Counted from the first letter of the stretch, positions 23,901 to 35,454 are shown. The stretch: 64,000 nucleotides of DNA from Monilinia fructicola (GCA_008692225.1 VICG01000011.1:806001-870000); one strand, 5' to 3'. The notes: generated from the letters alone by a model not told the origin. Numbers and translations: made by a program.

Positions 23901-24243
23901 GCTAGCCCAATCAGGCATCAATCAGTCAATCCCCCGTGGACCTCCAGCTGCAATCAATCTACACGACCGTCTCAGGTCCAACGGTCACAAAAACCTCCGA
24001 GATGTGATCTCAACCCCCCTCCCCCCAAGGTTCACATGCTCCATACAGTACAGTACAGTAGAGTAGAATATAGTACAGTAATAACAAGTACAGTACAGCC
24101 CGAATCCACAGGTACCGTAAAACAAACTCAAACCGGAACATTAATCCAAGTAAGGTTAACGAACCCATAACCCAGAACCACCACAACCAAGATTCCCAAA
24201 CCCATCACCTGCATTAGACCGAGAAGATCAATCCATACTGTAC
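20976..24243. other. repeat-rich gene-free region, left part
   Basis: No gene is supported. It holds AG-rich tracts near 21195-21235 and 21370-21430, (GTGA)n near 21620-21660, a TGTCC-based minisatellite near 22024-22145, (GGAAGC)-like runs near 22700-22740, a poly-G run near 23485-23500, and many GTACTGTAC-type words. The divergent promoter of the minus-strand gene ending at 20975 must lie at its left end. Confidence 0.65.
22024..22145. repeat. TGTCC-based minisatellite
   Basis: A run of TCCTG/TGTCC pentamers passes into about four copies of a longer unit, GTCCTGTCCTGCTT with small variations. The unit grows from 5 to about 14-15 bp. ORFs rich in Ser-Cys-Pro across this stretch are artefacts of the repeat. 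Confidence 0.9.
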
Positions 24244-24252
24244 CGTAAGCTG
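24244..24252. repeat. candidate target-site duplication, left
   Basis: CGTAAGCTG, identical to 25064-25072 and directly abutting the left end of the AT-rich element. Confidence 0.6.
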
Positions 24253-24260
24253 AGTCGACA

Positions 24261-24286
24261 GGTCGGATGGACGTCCATCTGAGCTC
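24261..24286 (+). repeat. terminal inverted repeat, left copy
   Basis: A 26-bp sequence whose exact reverse complement is at 25029-25054. It contains the 14-bp palindrome GATGGACGTCCATC at 24266-24279 and ends in a SacI-like GAGCTC. Confidence 0.92.
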
Positions 24287-25028
24287 CCGTGGACTCGGAA
24301 AAACGTCGGGTGGACTAGTGGGGCAAAAGTCATAAATTTGCATAAAATTGCATAAAATTCATAAAAAATTATGCAAAAATTGATTATTAATAAATTATAA
24401 ATTTTTAAGATTAAATCTTAAACGTTTTCAAAACGTTTTCAAAATGTTTTCAAACGTTTAGAAAACGTTTAGAAAACGTTTAGGATTTAATTTAAAGCTT
24501 TTATTAAAAAAATAATATAATTATCTTATATAAATTTATTTTAATTTTATTTTAAATTAGATTAGATTAAATTATAATATATATATATAATTCTTAAAAT
24601 ATTATAATTATATTTAAATAATATATATATATATATATTATATATATATATATTTATCTTTTAATAAAACTATATTAATTAATATATATTTAAATTTATT
24701 ATTATTAATTTATTATTTAATTAATATTTTAATATTAAATAATTAATTTTTTTAATATTAAATATAAATATAAATATATTATTATTATTATTAAAAAAAT
24801 TATAAATACTCTTAATTAGATTTCTAAACGTTTGAAAAACGTTTTTTGAAAACGTTTCGAAAACATTTTGAAAACGTTTAGAAAAACGTTTAGAAAACGT
24901 TTAAAATCTAATTTCAAAAATGTATAATTTTATGCATAAATTATGAATTCGGCAAAATGTCGGGTGGACTTATGCAACGTTTTGCAGTTGACCTTTTTTT
25001 TTTTAAGAGATGCTCCACAGGTCCATAT

Positions 25029-25054
25029 GAGCTCAGATGGACGTCCATCCGACC
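25029..25054 (-). repeat. terminal inverted repeat, right copy
   Basis: Exact reverse complement of 24261-24286; its palindrome is at 25036-25049. Similarity continues weakly inward (NNNTGGACY after GAGCTC). Confidence 0.92.
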
Positions 25055-25063
25055 TACATACCT

Positions 25064-25072
25064 CGTAAGCTG
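25064..25072. repeat. candidate target-site duplication, right
   Basis: CGTAAGCTG, identical and in the same orientation as 24244-24252, directly abutting the right end of the element. Confidence 0.6.
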
Positions 25073-25365
25073 GAATACTGTACGGAGTGCTTACTTACTG
25101 TCCTCCGTACACTCCAGACCCCCGTACATGGCTGCTAACACGCCAGGGTATTGGCTCACCATCGGGAGCCTCCCTTGGCCGTCCCATGATCAATTACAGA
25201 CTAATTCACAGCGAAGTACTGTATTGTACCAGTAAGTCCTGTATAAGCCAGCACCCGCCAGCATCCACCGTCTAAGACACTTATTAATTGTCCTGATTAT
25301 CTCGACAGGGCTGAGGGCTGAATCGAAGTCCACGCCGAGTCTGTCCATTCCGAGGCTGTCTATCC

Positions 25366-25401
<36 letters not shown>

Positions 25402-27431
25402 TTCAATAAATCCCGAAATCTCGCCGCGGAACCGTTCTAATTACGGTATGGAGTGGGTTGTGAGGGATGGATGCGTGGGATGTCGATACGCTGCGAGCGA
25501 TGAACAAGAACTCCGCAAAGGATGCAAAATGTCGCGGAATCTTTTCATTCTTAGGTAGGTAGGTAGGTAGGTAGTAACTGCAACCATATAAACATCCACA
25601 ATACAATACAATACAACACAATACCACAAATCCACGCCGTGACCCTGGAAATACAGCTCCAATCTCCCGACAAGACGGCGGCGACGCGGCGTGGTGATTA
25701 GGGCGTGAGTTCTCCTCATCCTTAAATGGATGGATGGGCACTATCTGTTGAAAATCGCTCCGTGCAATGAAGCAAAGCCAAGTTCCCGCGCTCGCTTCCT
25801 CATCTTCTCAGCTGCCAGCTTCTCCGTCGTTCGTGCCTCCGTCCGCAATATCTGGTATCCGTACAAAGCTGCTCCTTGGCTAGCGACGCGACCTCTATCC
25901 TCGAACAGGACGTAGTTTTCGGGGGGTTGTCGCTCAAGCTTTCGTCCATCGCGCTTCTTGCCGTCCCAGTACAGTATGTACATACTGCACCCATCCTCGC
26001 TTCCGACTCATCACCCCGAGAAAAAATATCTGCACCTCGATTCTGATCACCTAATATCATGCCCGCCAACCCCCCCCCCCCCAGTACCTAAACCCGAATT
26101 TCTTTCTCCTCCCATCACCCCTCATCCATCGATAACACAGCCTCTCCGGCGACCCCCTTCCAGCATCCCGCTCGCTCTCCACGCCACTCCACAACACCTC
26201 GCACAAACCCGAAAGACAGTTGAGAAGCCCCGGTTCGCGTGCCCTCGACGCACACGACGCCCTGCGTATCACGAGCGAGGGAGAAGGAGGAGAGCGGTGG
26301 AAGTGCGATGCCCGGTTTCCACGTTTCGGGGCGCTGAGGACGAAATGATACAAGCGTGTGATCTCTCCCCTTTCCCCTTCGCTTCCCCGCCAACTTCCCA
26401 TTCCCCGACCCCAAGGCCCACTCGATCGGATCGTAGAATCCAAGCAAGCATTCCCCTCGGCGCCTTGTCGTCCGCACCATCCTGAACAAGACGAAACGCA
26501 ACACAGCACAGCACAGCACAATACGACCAAAAAATTTCTAAAAGAGAGAACTTGAGTAGATGAGTAGATGAGTAGATGAGTAGATGAGTAGATAAACAAA
26601 TAACTAAATAAGTAAATAAATAAGCAAATAAACAAATAGCAAAACACCTTCACCCTTCCCCCCTCCCCCTTCTCCTCCCCCATCAACTCTATCCATCCAC
26701 CTTCCCCATAACCCACAACCCATAACCACCACCCCGACCCACTATAGCTCTAGCCCGCGATGACACGAGGCCCGGCACGAGACATAACGCACGAAACTTC
26801 GAATTCGAATTCGTCCCCCTTCCCATCCCCGCCGTATAGCCCGTGGTGCTGCGGTGCGATTCTGAGGCGAGGAGATGAAATGAGATGAAGTGAGGCGTAA
26901 CTATCAACTTCTCCCTCCTGCGGAAGTGCAAGGGCAAGTGTGCGGGGGAATTCGAAGGGGCGGGGAGGTGGGCTGTTGGTGCTTGGGTTGCGAGGGGCGA
27001 GGGGGAGGGAGGGAGATGAGGGGGTGATGGAGCGATGTTTATCTATGTATGTATGTATGTATGGAGGGATGGATACGGAGGGTGCGTCTGCGTGCGCGCG
27101 TCTGTAGCGCCATGGATGTCTATCTACCTGCTCATCGTACTTCACGAGCACGCACGCACGCAGAGGTGGGCTGGCTGCGATTGGTCCTACCGCGCTGTTA
27201 TCTCGCGATTTTGTCCTCGGTATGGGGATGCTTGGGTGGTTTGGAATTCACCATCTGCCAGCGGGTTTGAGATTGAAAAGTTATTGGTATGATGAGAGGT
27301 TCGATGCAGCGGGGGGAGGGGGATTTCTCCTATCCTATCGTGACCTATCCTATCTTGATCTGACCTGATCTGATCTGACCTATCCTATCCTGACACATCC
27401 CAACCCAAAGACCCTCTCGCTCTCCAGCCCA
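25073..27431. other. repeat-rich gene-free region, right part
   Basis: It holds (TGTC)n near 25368-25402, (TAGG)n near 25553-25573, a 14-C run near 26069-26083, five copies of an 8-bp AGATGAGT unit near 26556-26597, and CTATC/GATCTG runs near 27335-27395. ORFs of up to 219 codons (26057-26716, minus) show no family motif and overlap low-complexity sequence, so I do not call a gene. Confidence 0.6.
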
Positions 27432-29938
27432 TTAATGTAAAATTCGCTCCCAAGGTTCCCGCCAAGGAACGCCAACAGCTCGAAAATCTTCCTCTCATCG
27501 CGACCCTCCAGCAAAGTCCCGCCTGTAACGGTTTTCCTCGCACCCCTCTCCCTCATCACATCTCTATAGAGGCCACGTTGATTTAAGCGCATCCCCTTTT
27601 TACCGGCGAGTAAGCGCATGCTTCGGTTGAAGATGTCATCGCCGGTGAAGTAGATGAGTCCCGCGCCCAATTCGGAGGAGGGGACGAGCAGGAAATCGAT
27701 GCGGCGCCATGGTTGGGGTTTGGGGTGAGAAGAAGAGGGAGGCGAGAGGACACAACATCCGTGCCATTTGGATCCCTCGCGATTGTGCGGGACGGCCAGG
27801 GCCGCGACCAAGAATGTGGAATCCGTGAGGCTTTTCACGAGAGAGGAGAGGAACGGCGTTAGTTCTGCGGTTCTGGTTGTGTTGGGCTTGCTGATGATGA
27901 TGTCGATGTCACCTGACGTGTTCGCTCCGCGACGGTAGGAACCCCCGATTGTGATTTCGATATCGGGATCAAGAGCATGCGCGGTGTCGCTTACAAAATT
28001 ACCCAAGGCTGTGACTTCGTCACGGGGAATGCGCAGTTGGAGGTCATCGTAATGTTCTATGCCGATTCTTTGACTCGGGGGTTAGCCGAACGTGTGTCGT
28101 AAGGTCGGAGAAAGTGCGGTGGCCTTGGGAAACCCACTTGGAGGCGAGTTTGATGTTTACGCCGTAGATACCCATGAAGAGTTTGAGGATCTGATCGTCG
28201 GGTTCGGCTTCTGCGTGTTCAAGACGGAGGAGACGTCCTGTGAGGACAATCTCTTCGATTTTCTGGGCGATGCGTTGGCCAATTTTGGGAATGACGATGG
28301 CTTCATCGAAGGTGCGGATGAGGGTTGGCTGATTTTTGAGTTGACCGCACGCTTGGAGGTAGGAGCGGGCACGCCATTGATCACCGGTTCTTTCGTAGTA
28401 GTCACGCATTCTTGAAAGGATCTCAATTGTATGATCATTGGGATTGGGTCCGTCGGAGGCTGTCCCGCCTGTCATGCATTGGAAATTTCCCACGCTTCCT
28501 TTTCCTGTGGGGCAGTTCGGCGGTCTTAGGGGGAGCTTTGAGGGGGGAATGACGGCCATCTTCAGAATCGGATTCATCGATGGTATCATCAAATTCACTG
28601 AAATTTGATGTTAGATCATCATCGGAATCGTCGTGGTCGAGTACACCATTAGTTGCCTTGGCAAGTTCGATGACCTCGTTTAGTATATACCAAAATCTGA
28701 CTGTACTGGCTCGGAAGTATCTTCACTCCAAGGTTGCAAGTTCTTCTCTGTTAAATGAATTGTATCATCCTGATGCAGCTGCCTTTGAGACAGGGCTGAT
28801 GGAAAGGGAATTGGGTCGACGGTTGGTATTTGAATGCTGACTCCTCTCAGGTGTTTGTTTCGGTGGCACGAATTCCCACTTTTTGTCTTTGATTTGGGGA
28901 GCTTTCAATTGAAGAGATTGGTTCGACTGCTGTGATGCTGATGTATCTGGAATCTGTTCCTTTTCAGTGACTGCATCTGGATCTTTGACCATATATTTTC
29001 TCCCAGATGGAGGGTACAGATATCTTTGTTCAATGCAATCCAACAACCACTCCTCATTTACCATATTTGCTCCGGCAGGAAGGACTTTGAGATAAGTCAA
29101 AACATCTTTGCGAGTTAAGCTTTCATCAATGATAAGATGTGTAATGGGCTCGTTCACCTCTCTAACCCATGTTGCACCGCGTTCTCTCGCCTTGGTGATG
29201 CGAGCACGTCTAGAGGGAGATTTATCATCATTAGGAAGAAAGAAGAAATTGAGCCCCTCAAAGATCCGCTCTTTCTCGGGGACAAGCTTGAGGGGCTTCT
29301 CCTTTTTGCCTGTAACCTTTTTGGCGGCTCCCTTATTGAGGGTATCCCCCTTCCTCTTTTTTGTTAAGCATCGATGCAATTCCCGTACTGTTGGTAAGAA
29401 TTAAAGTAGCTGGTGTTGGGTTTGATATGCTCCGTGGATCTATGCCTGGCCTTTTATTTGAACTATCCCCGCTTCTTAAAGGCGACGAGGTTTCCTTTCC
29501 AAAAGAACTACTAGCAGAAGCCGTAGTATTGCGTTGCGCTTCGAAGACCAGAGCGTCTACGAGTTGATTCGTCGGATCCTTTCACCATGCTAGTCACCGT
29601 ATCTCTTGCCGTACTTACACCACCCTCTGGCTCAGAGTGACTTCTCTGTAGAGTAGGGACATTTTTCAGAAGCTGTTTATATAGCTTTCGAGGCGGTAAA
29701 GCATTTAATTCCTTAGGTGAGGGAGGGAGCAAACTTTGCTCCCTTTGTGGAGGAGGATCCAAGATGGCGTTATTACATTTTTTCAGGAATTCCCGTGATT
29801 CATTAGGCTCTGTATCTGAATCTGAATCTGAATCAGATTTATTTAAAGCATAGAGTTGCCCGAAAAAGCTATCTTTGTCTGACTATTGCTGATATCAGAT
29901 GAGAACTTTAGGATATTTTAATGGCATTTACTTACCAT
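27432..29938 (-). CDS. family X DNA polymerase (Pol4/Pol lambda-like), seven frame breaks
   Basis: Minus strand. Exon 1 is only the ATG (29938-29936); a 53-bp intron precedes exon 2 (29882-27432). The repaired product is about 816 residues. It has an N-terminal acidic Ser-Asp run, a BRCT-like domain (GLNFFFLPNDD...ITHLIIDESLTRKDVLTYL...VNEEWLLDCIEQRYLYPP), helix-hairpin-helix segments (FDEAIVIPKIGQRIAQKIEEI), RIGIEHYDD, the catalytic block GGSYRRGANTSGDIDIII and the third Asp in WRRIDFLLVP. The C-terminus LGVPWREP matches the polymerase lambda/beta ending. Such enzymes fill gaps in non-homologous end joining and base excision. Frame breaks lie at 27472, 28077-28081, 28484-28491, 28690, 28782, 29357-29362 and 29580-29582, all at short runs. 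Their net effect keeps the total divisible by three. As written the gene is not translatable; error versus true decay is unresolved. Confidence 0.85.
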
Positions 29939-30686
29939 AGTATAATGAGGCCAATTAGCAAAATAGAGCAAGTATCAATGGATCAATGCATACCTACTTG
30001 AATGCCTAGGTAGGGACTCGTATTACATTCGCATGGCTTTGACGAAGATTGAAGATATGATAACGAGAACGTATGCGATGCCCAGGTCCGGGTGGTCTCA
30101 GAAGTTCCTTCTTTGCTTTGTTTGGACATGAAAGAAGACTACCAGGTACTCCGCAGAACGAACCTAATAGTGTGCCGCTTGGGATTACGATTACCTCCCT
30201 CGTACCCAGCGACCAGACAGACCGACCTGGTGGACCTATTCTCAAATGAGATTGACGCTAGTACTAGTTCCAGGACACGCTTAATTCGTTCTCTGAGCCG
30301 CTTGGAACTTTGAGAGAATTCTACTCCGTACATAGTTCTACCTACTACATACATCATATCATACTACAGTAAGATGGATATTACCACAATCTGTTGAATC
30401 CAGACATAATTATTAAAGTCCATTTCATATTCATATTCATATTCATATTCATGTTCATTGAAAATCTTCGAACCAATGTCAGAGATGCCTATGCGAATGG
30501 CATGAATATGTATCACGTCTTCAAACTATAATAGCCTTGCTTCACTTTGATCTGCTCTTCTCCCGCATCGATAGCTAGCTCATTATCCCTCAAAAATCTG
30601 GGTCCCCGGTTTGGACAAGTTAGCATTGTTCGCTCATCGATAGCACTCCTAGACTTAATACCTATTATTAAGATACTCATCAGATC
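29939..30686. other. intergenic, about 750 bp
   Basis: It carries the polymerase promoter and the promoter of the 2EXR locus. A (CATATT)n tract lies at about 30425-30455, and ACTCCGTAC-type words at 30318 and nearby. No gene seen. Confidence 0.6.
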
Positions 30687-31369
30687 ATGAGGGCCATGAT
30701 AGCATTTCCTCAATTCTCCGAGTTACCTTTGGAGTTAAGGGTTCAAATTTGGGAGCTCGCTGCATTTCATAAACGCATCATGGAGTTGAATTACTGCATC
30801 ATCGATCAGGCATTTGTCGATTGTGGACCACCTCCTGCTGTACTTCACACGAATAAAGAATCTCGTGGAGTTGCTCTCTGATATTACAATCTATCCTTCA
30901 GTACGGATAAGCAGCCAGCGGAAATTTACTTCAATCCCATCTGTGATACTGTATATCTCGGCTCGAGGCAGTACGTGGATGAAGTTGCGGCCATCGCAAA
31001 GTATTTTTCTATCCAATCACCATAATTGCCCTACCAACATCAAGTCCAATCTATTGCTCTAGCCTAGCAATTTTGGGGCGAATCTCGCCATAGTCTTCCA
31101 TTTCGTCTCTCTGGTGCTCTGGGAAAATTACTAGGTTCCGTTCGGCTTTTCCTCATTTGAAAAAGGTCATTCTGGTGAGAGGCATGCCGAGTGAAGAGGA
31201 AGTTGATTCGTGGGATAGCTATTCAGGCATAACTTTATTGAACTCAAACATGGACGAACTAGAAGACGATATCTTGGAAATTGTCATATTGGCATTTGCA
31301 GAAGATAAGAGGACGCGACGGGATGACATATCAGAGGTGGCAGTCATGGAACACCCTCAAGGAAGATGA
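30687..31369 (+). pseudogene. decayed 2EXR-domain gene
   Basis: It begins MRAMIAFPQFSELPLELRVQ, followed by IWELAAFHKRIMEL, the typical start of the fungal 2EXR domain. Family-like sequence continues past an in-frame TGA at 30879-30881 (VAL-stop-YYNLSF, then YFNPICDTVYLGSRQYVDEV). A TAA at 31023-31025 and a TAG at 31065-31067 follow in the same frame. A frame change at the TTTT run 31147-31150 then leads into LKKVILVRGMPSEEEVDSWD, ending at 31369. Three nonsense codons in about 200 bp cannot be explained by run-length miscalls, so this is a likely pseudogene. At least the TGA could come from a CGA by C-to-T change. 2EXR proteins have no established biochemical function and are often expanded in fungal genomes. 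Confidence 0.72.
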
Positions 31370-32993
31370 AGGATTTTCACTTATGATTGTTTGGTTCTTT
31401 GGTAGGACAACAATCTTTTGCTTTTGAAAGCACCAGCAGCATTCATGTGAAAATCATGCAATATAGCATTTACCCATTCGGCTAATGGCGTACATTCTTT
31501 TCTATTGGCTTCAAACTTACCAATCCTTTTTACCTGTGCAGGGTTCCGACGCATGTCAATGTCTGAAAATACAAGGCATCATAATCTCGGTGTTGTCAGT
31601 AATACAGCTTAGATATCAAAGAATTTCTATGTTACAAATTCGGTATTTGACACCCGCACATAAGAAAGTAAATATACTCAAGTGGAAGTGCAGTCTGCAA
31701 TGGGAGAGTTTGCATACATGTGGCTTTTTAGACAGTAATGGGGTCCCTCATCCTTCGAAAGATTTGGTCAAGATGGCGTTAATATCACGGCTTCGAGATC
31801 AAAATATCTAAATGAACAGGTTTGATCGTGACGCGTTACAATTTGAACTCAACAAGTTACAAACGGTTTTCCTAGGATTTTTATCCCTCACAGTTTAAGA
31901 AGTTGGCAAACAAGCATAACGCTTCATTCTGTTACCCAATACATACCTAGGTAGGTACTCCGGATCCATACTTCATACTCCATACATCAACCTCACCACC
32001 ACCCCGCATTGCAATGTGTTTTCCGGAGTCTCCACACTGGGGATGGCAGGGAATGAAAAGATATCGTTGTATTAGGAAATGTACTATCCTCCCTTTGTCA
32101 CCCACTCGTGAGTATAGTGATAACAGGTCAGAAACATGCATATGCAGGACTTCCTATGTTCTACAGTAGGTATCTACTCCGATAATACATTACGTGTAAT
32201 AAATATACAAACATATAAATAACCTCTTCGTATTGGAAAGGATAATATACATAAGGTTATATATATATATATATTTATATACATTCAAGGCCATGTAAAG
32301 ATCAATCTAAACACACTAGGGACAACAGTACTGTATTGGCTTCGGTTCCACATCCCATGTCTGTACCCCGCCGCGAGCTACTCCGTATAGACTCCTCTCG
32401 GTAATGTACTGTACGTGTTTGAAATCTCGGTAGGGTATTGTGACCCAGAGTATTGGGAATTATTCTCGAACAACAACCACTCATCTCTTCTGTCCGTCTT
32501 GATTCGCGGATTTTCTCAACATGAGATTGCCCGTTGCTTTCGAACCGCTACAGAAGCTTCTTCGCCGTCTGGAACCTGGAGGATTGAAGTTGTCGCCGAC
32601 CCTGGTTGGAAAGTTCCAGTCTATTGGTCTAAATTATGCCTTGGCTACTTCTTCCTCTGGTTCGTTTACCATTTTGAGTTTCGTTGGCGTAATAAGCTTC
32701 ATGGTTGTATGGGATGATCGTGGGCAATGGCCTTGTAGACTTTTATCCTTGCTACATCGGGGCATGTGCATGCTTAATATACATACAACCATAAAACTGC
32801 TCGAGATGTGATGCTCACGCAGTTGGTGTGTGTGTGTGTGTGTGTGGAGACTTGTCAGAAGGTAGATACTTTCTCCTTCATTCTTAGTTGGCATTCTTTC
32901 ATTTTCTTGTTGTATGCTTTCTTTTGCAACATTATCAATATTGCTCTCTGCTTCAATTTTATAACCCGAAAGGCTGGAGCCTGATCGATCATC
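31370..32993. other. intergenic, about 1.6 kb
   Basis: Possible further remnants of the 2EXR gene near its left end. It holds a TA-rich run near 32250-32280 and (TG)n near 32826-32846. The ORFs at 31485-31811 and 32521-32811 have no recognisable family and are not called. Confidence 0.55.
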
Positions 32994-35090
32994 ATGGGAA
33001 GATTCATTGCTGACAAGACAAGAGTGTACAATTGGTAATATTCCCAGCGTTACCTCGAGAGTAACATCGGCCTGACGCTACATAGGTACATCTCACTTGT
33101 TGCAGCATCATGTATGGTACTATATGGATATGATGCCTCTGTATATAATTCAGTTCAAGGGTCAAAGAACTGGGTAGCTTACTTCAACCACCCGGTACGT
33201 CTTTCCATCAAGTAGTGAGTGCTCGAGACTAACAGAATATCAAAGGACACCGAGAAGATTGGTGCTGTCAATACTGCTTATACTGTTGGGCGCTATCATT
33301 GCTGGATTCTTTCTTGGCGGTCCGATAGCAGATTGGTTTGGTAGAAGATGGGCATGGCAATTGGTTGCTTCGTGACTATTGTTGCTACATTCATTCAAAC
33401 ATTCTCTCCTCGAGGCCAGCTTGGATGTTTTTATCGCTGGGCGTGTCATTATTGGTCTTGGTCAGGGTGTTGCGTTGAGTATGCTTCTTCGGCCCTCAGC
33501 TTTACTTCCATCCTAACCTTGTTATACAGCTGCCGGTCCTGTATATATCGGCGAGCTGGCACCGCCGGAGATAAGAGGAAAGATTATGGCCTTCTGGCAG
33601 ATGTTTTACTCGGTTGGCTCGTTCATTGCCTATTGGATCAACTATGCTTGTCAAAAGCATGTCAAGAAGCTAGGAGAATGGGGTAAGACGATCAGCTCTC
33701 TGCTCTTCCATACCCCAAAGTTCAAGTCTTTTTGACTATGTCATGTTGTACATTCTTTCACTCTCCCCCCAGAATGGGCAATTTCTTTCTCTTGACTAAT
33801 GCCCACCACCCACAGATTGGAAAATGGTCGTAATCTTTCAAAATGCTCGTCCCCATGATAATCATCACCCTGCTCCCTTTCATCCCCGAATCTCCGCGCT
33901 GGTATATCCAACACGGTGGTCAAGTCGAAGCCGCGCGCACCTCCCTCCGTCGGGTTCGCAAAACGGAACAAGAGGTGGAAGACGAGATCCTCGTCATCCG
34001 CGAAGCCCTCGAGTTTGAAAAAGAAGCCATTTCCGCCTCCTACTCTGCACTCTGGAAAGATCGCTCCGTTCGAAAACGTCTCATCCTCGCTTTTATCTTG
34101 AATATCGGCCAGCAGCTTACGGGTCAGGGAACGCTCAATACCTACAGCACTGCCATTTACAAGAAAGTGTTTCCGGAGGCTAGTACCCATTGCTCTCATC
34201 AACGCGTTGAACGCTACTTTTGGCATTGTATTTACCCTGAATGCGGTTTGGACCGTTGATCGCTTTGGACGCAAATTCCTCCTTATTGTCGGGGCGATCG
34301 GTATGTCGATTTGCATGTTGATTGTCTCACTGGTGGGCACCAAGACTCCGAATATTGGGGGCCCATGGCGATTCCAAGTCTCATCCCGTGGGAATCGCCA
34401 TTGTGTTCTTGCTGTTCCTCTTTATCCTCTTCTACAAACCGAGTTGGGGAGCAACCGTGTGGATTTGGACGGCCGAGGTTTTCAGTATGAATGTTAGGGC
34501 GCAGGCGGTCGGTATGTCGAGTCAGATGCAGAAGTAGGTTCAGCTGTCTCGGTCTGTCAATGAGAGGATTTAATTACTGACGAGGCGAACAGTGTGGCAA
34601 ATTCCATCTTCCAACAATTCTTCCCAACCTTCTTAAAGAACGAAGGCTTGTGCGTCTCCCTTCTCCCCATCTCTCCTACCCTCTCTTCTCCTACACCTTC
34701 CCCCCCCCCTTTCCCCTAAACCCCAATACCCCCAAACTGACCCCCTTCCCCCCACAGCAAAACATTCTACTTCTTCTTCAGCATCAACATTTTCCTCGCC
34801 CTCTACGTCTGGTTCTTCATCCCCGAGACCAAAAAAGTAAACGCTCGAGGAAATCGACGTGCTCTTCGGTGGCTCAAATCATGTGGAGAAGGGGAGGCAA
34901 TCTCTTGCACGTGCAGGATGTGCATCATGCGAGGTTGGGGTCGGGGAGCATGAGTGCCGGCGAGTATGGAAGGGATAGTGCAGGGGATCGGGCGGTGGAG
35001 TTGCGGGGTGTGGGTGCGGGGAAAAAAAACAGGGAGAGATGGGGGAGGAAATCAGGGAGATTAGGGGGTAGGGAGGAGAGTGATGGGTGA
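32994..35090 (+). CDS. MFS sugar porter, nine frame breaks
   Basis: Seven exons: 32994-33034, 33086-33194, 33236-33478, 33530-33682, 33816-34533, 34593-34649 and 34758-35090. The repaired model is about 548 residues. Sugar-porter signatures are all present: LYGYDASVYNSVQ in helix 1, DWFGRR between helices 2 and 3, ELAPPEIRGK, PESPRWYI, ILNIGQQLTGQGTLNTYSTA, VDRFGRK, and PETKKVTLEEIDVLFGG near the C-terminus. Twelve membrane helices are expected, in the plasma membrane; the sugar is unknown. Disruptions lie at 33245, 33288-33290, 33350-33352, 33428-33432, 33840-33843, 34186-34188, 34357-34361, 34839-34841 and 34891-34894. Eight have one base too many and one has one too few. Intron phases agree with the repaired frame at every junction. 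As written the gene is non-functional. Confidence 0.83.
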
Positions 35091-35454
35091 TGGGTGATTG
35101 TGGGAGGAGGAAGGGAGTTGGTGCTCAGGTTGGAGGATTAGGGTTTGTGATTTGGGATTTGGGATTGGCTTTGGTGTGGGCGGGTTCGCAAGGGATGATT
35201 TGGTTCGGTATTTTATGCGATGGAATGGGGTGCTCAATGGCTGGCTATTGTCCGAACAGGAAAACAAAACTGCTTACTTTCGTTCCTCTATACTTGCACC
35301 ATCATCGCTAACATTATCGGTGTAACTAGGGTTGATTTAGGCATTTGGCATTTAAATATCATTCATTATTCAATATCAGATTTTCTTTGTTGTCTAAATA
35401 CATTCTTCCCAAATAACTTAAATAGATCTTTTGAAGATCCAAGTATGAAGCTAT
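35091..35454. other. convergent spacer, about 360 bp
   Basis: AT-rich sequence between the 3' ends of the sugar porter and Trs65. Nothing else seen. Confidence 0.6.

Larger units (their letters stand above)
24253..25063. mobile_element. MITE-like AT-rich element with terminal inverted repeats
   Basis: An 811-bp element. A perfect 26-bp inverted repeat lies close to its ends (24261-24286 and 25029-25054), with the central palindrome GATGGACGTCCATC in each copy. Both ends are bounded by CGTAAGCTG, a possible 9-bp target duplication. The interior is extremely AT-rich. Two clusters of AAACGTTT-type words (about 24418-24483 and 24825-24905) are roughly mirror images, so the whole can fold on itself. 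A 12-bp word, GTCGGGTGGACT, is repeated in direct orientation at 24306-24317 and 24959-24970. No transposase ORF is present. The 9-bp duplication with long inverted repeats would fit a Mutator-like non-autonomous element. That class is inferred and no second copy is visible here. Confidence 0.68.

Noticed and set aside
24244..25072. Centromere, telomere or mitochondrial insert as explanation of the AT-rich block
   Set aside because: It is only about 0.8 kb, has precise inverted repeats and flanking duplications, and shows no telomere repeats or mitochondrial genes.
26057..26716. 219-codon minus-strand ORF
   Set aside because: It overlaps a poly-C run and an 8-bp tandem repeat, shows no family motif, and other frames are equally open.
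32521..32811. 96-codon ORF upstream of the sugar porter
   Set aside because: No domain and no continuation; probably chance in the promoter region.
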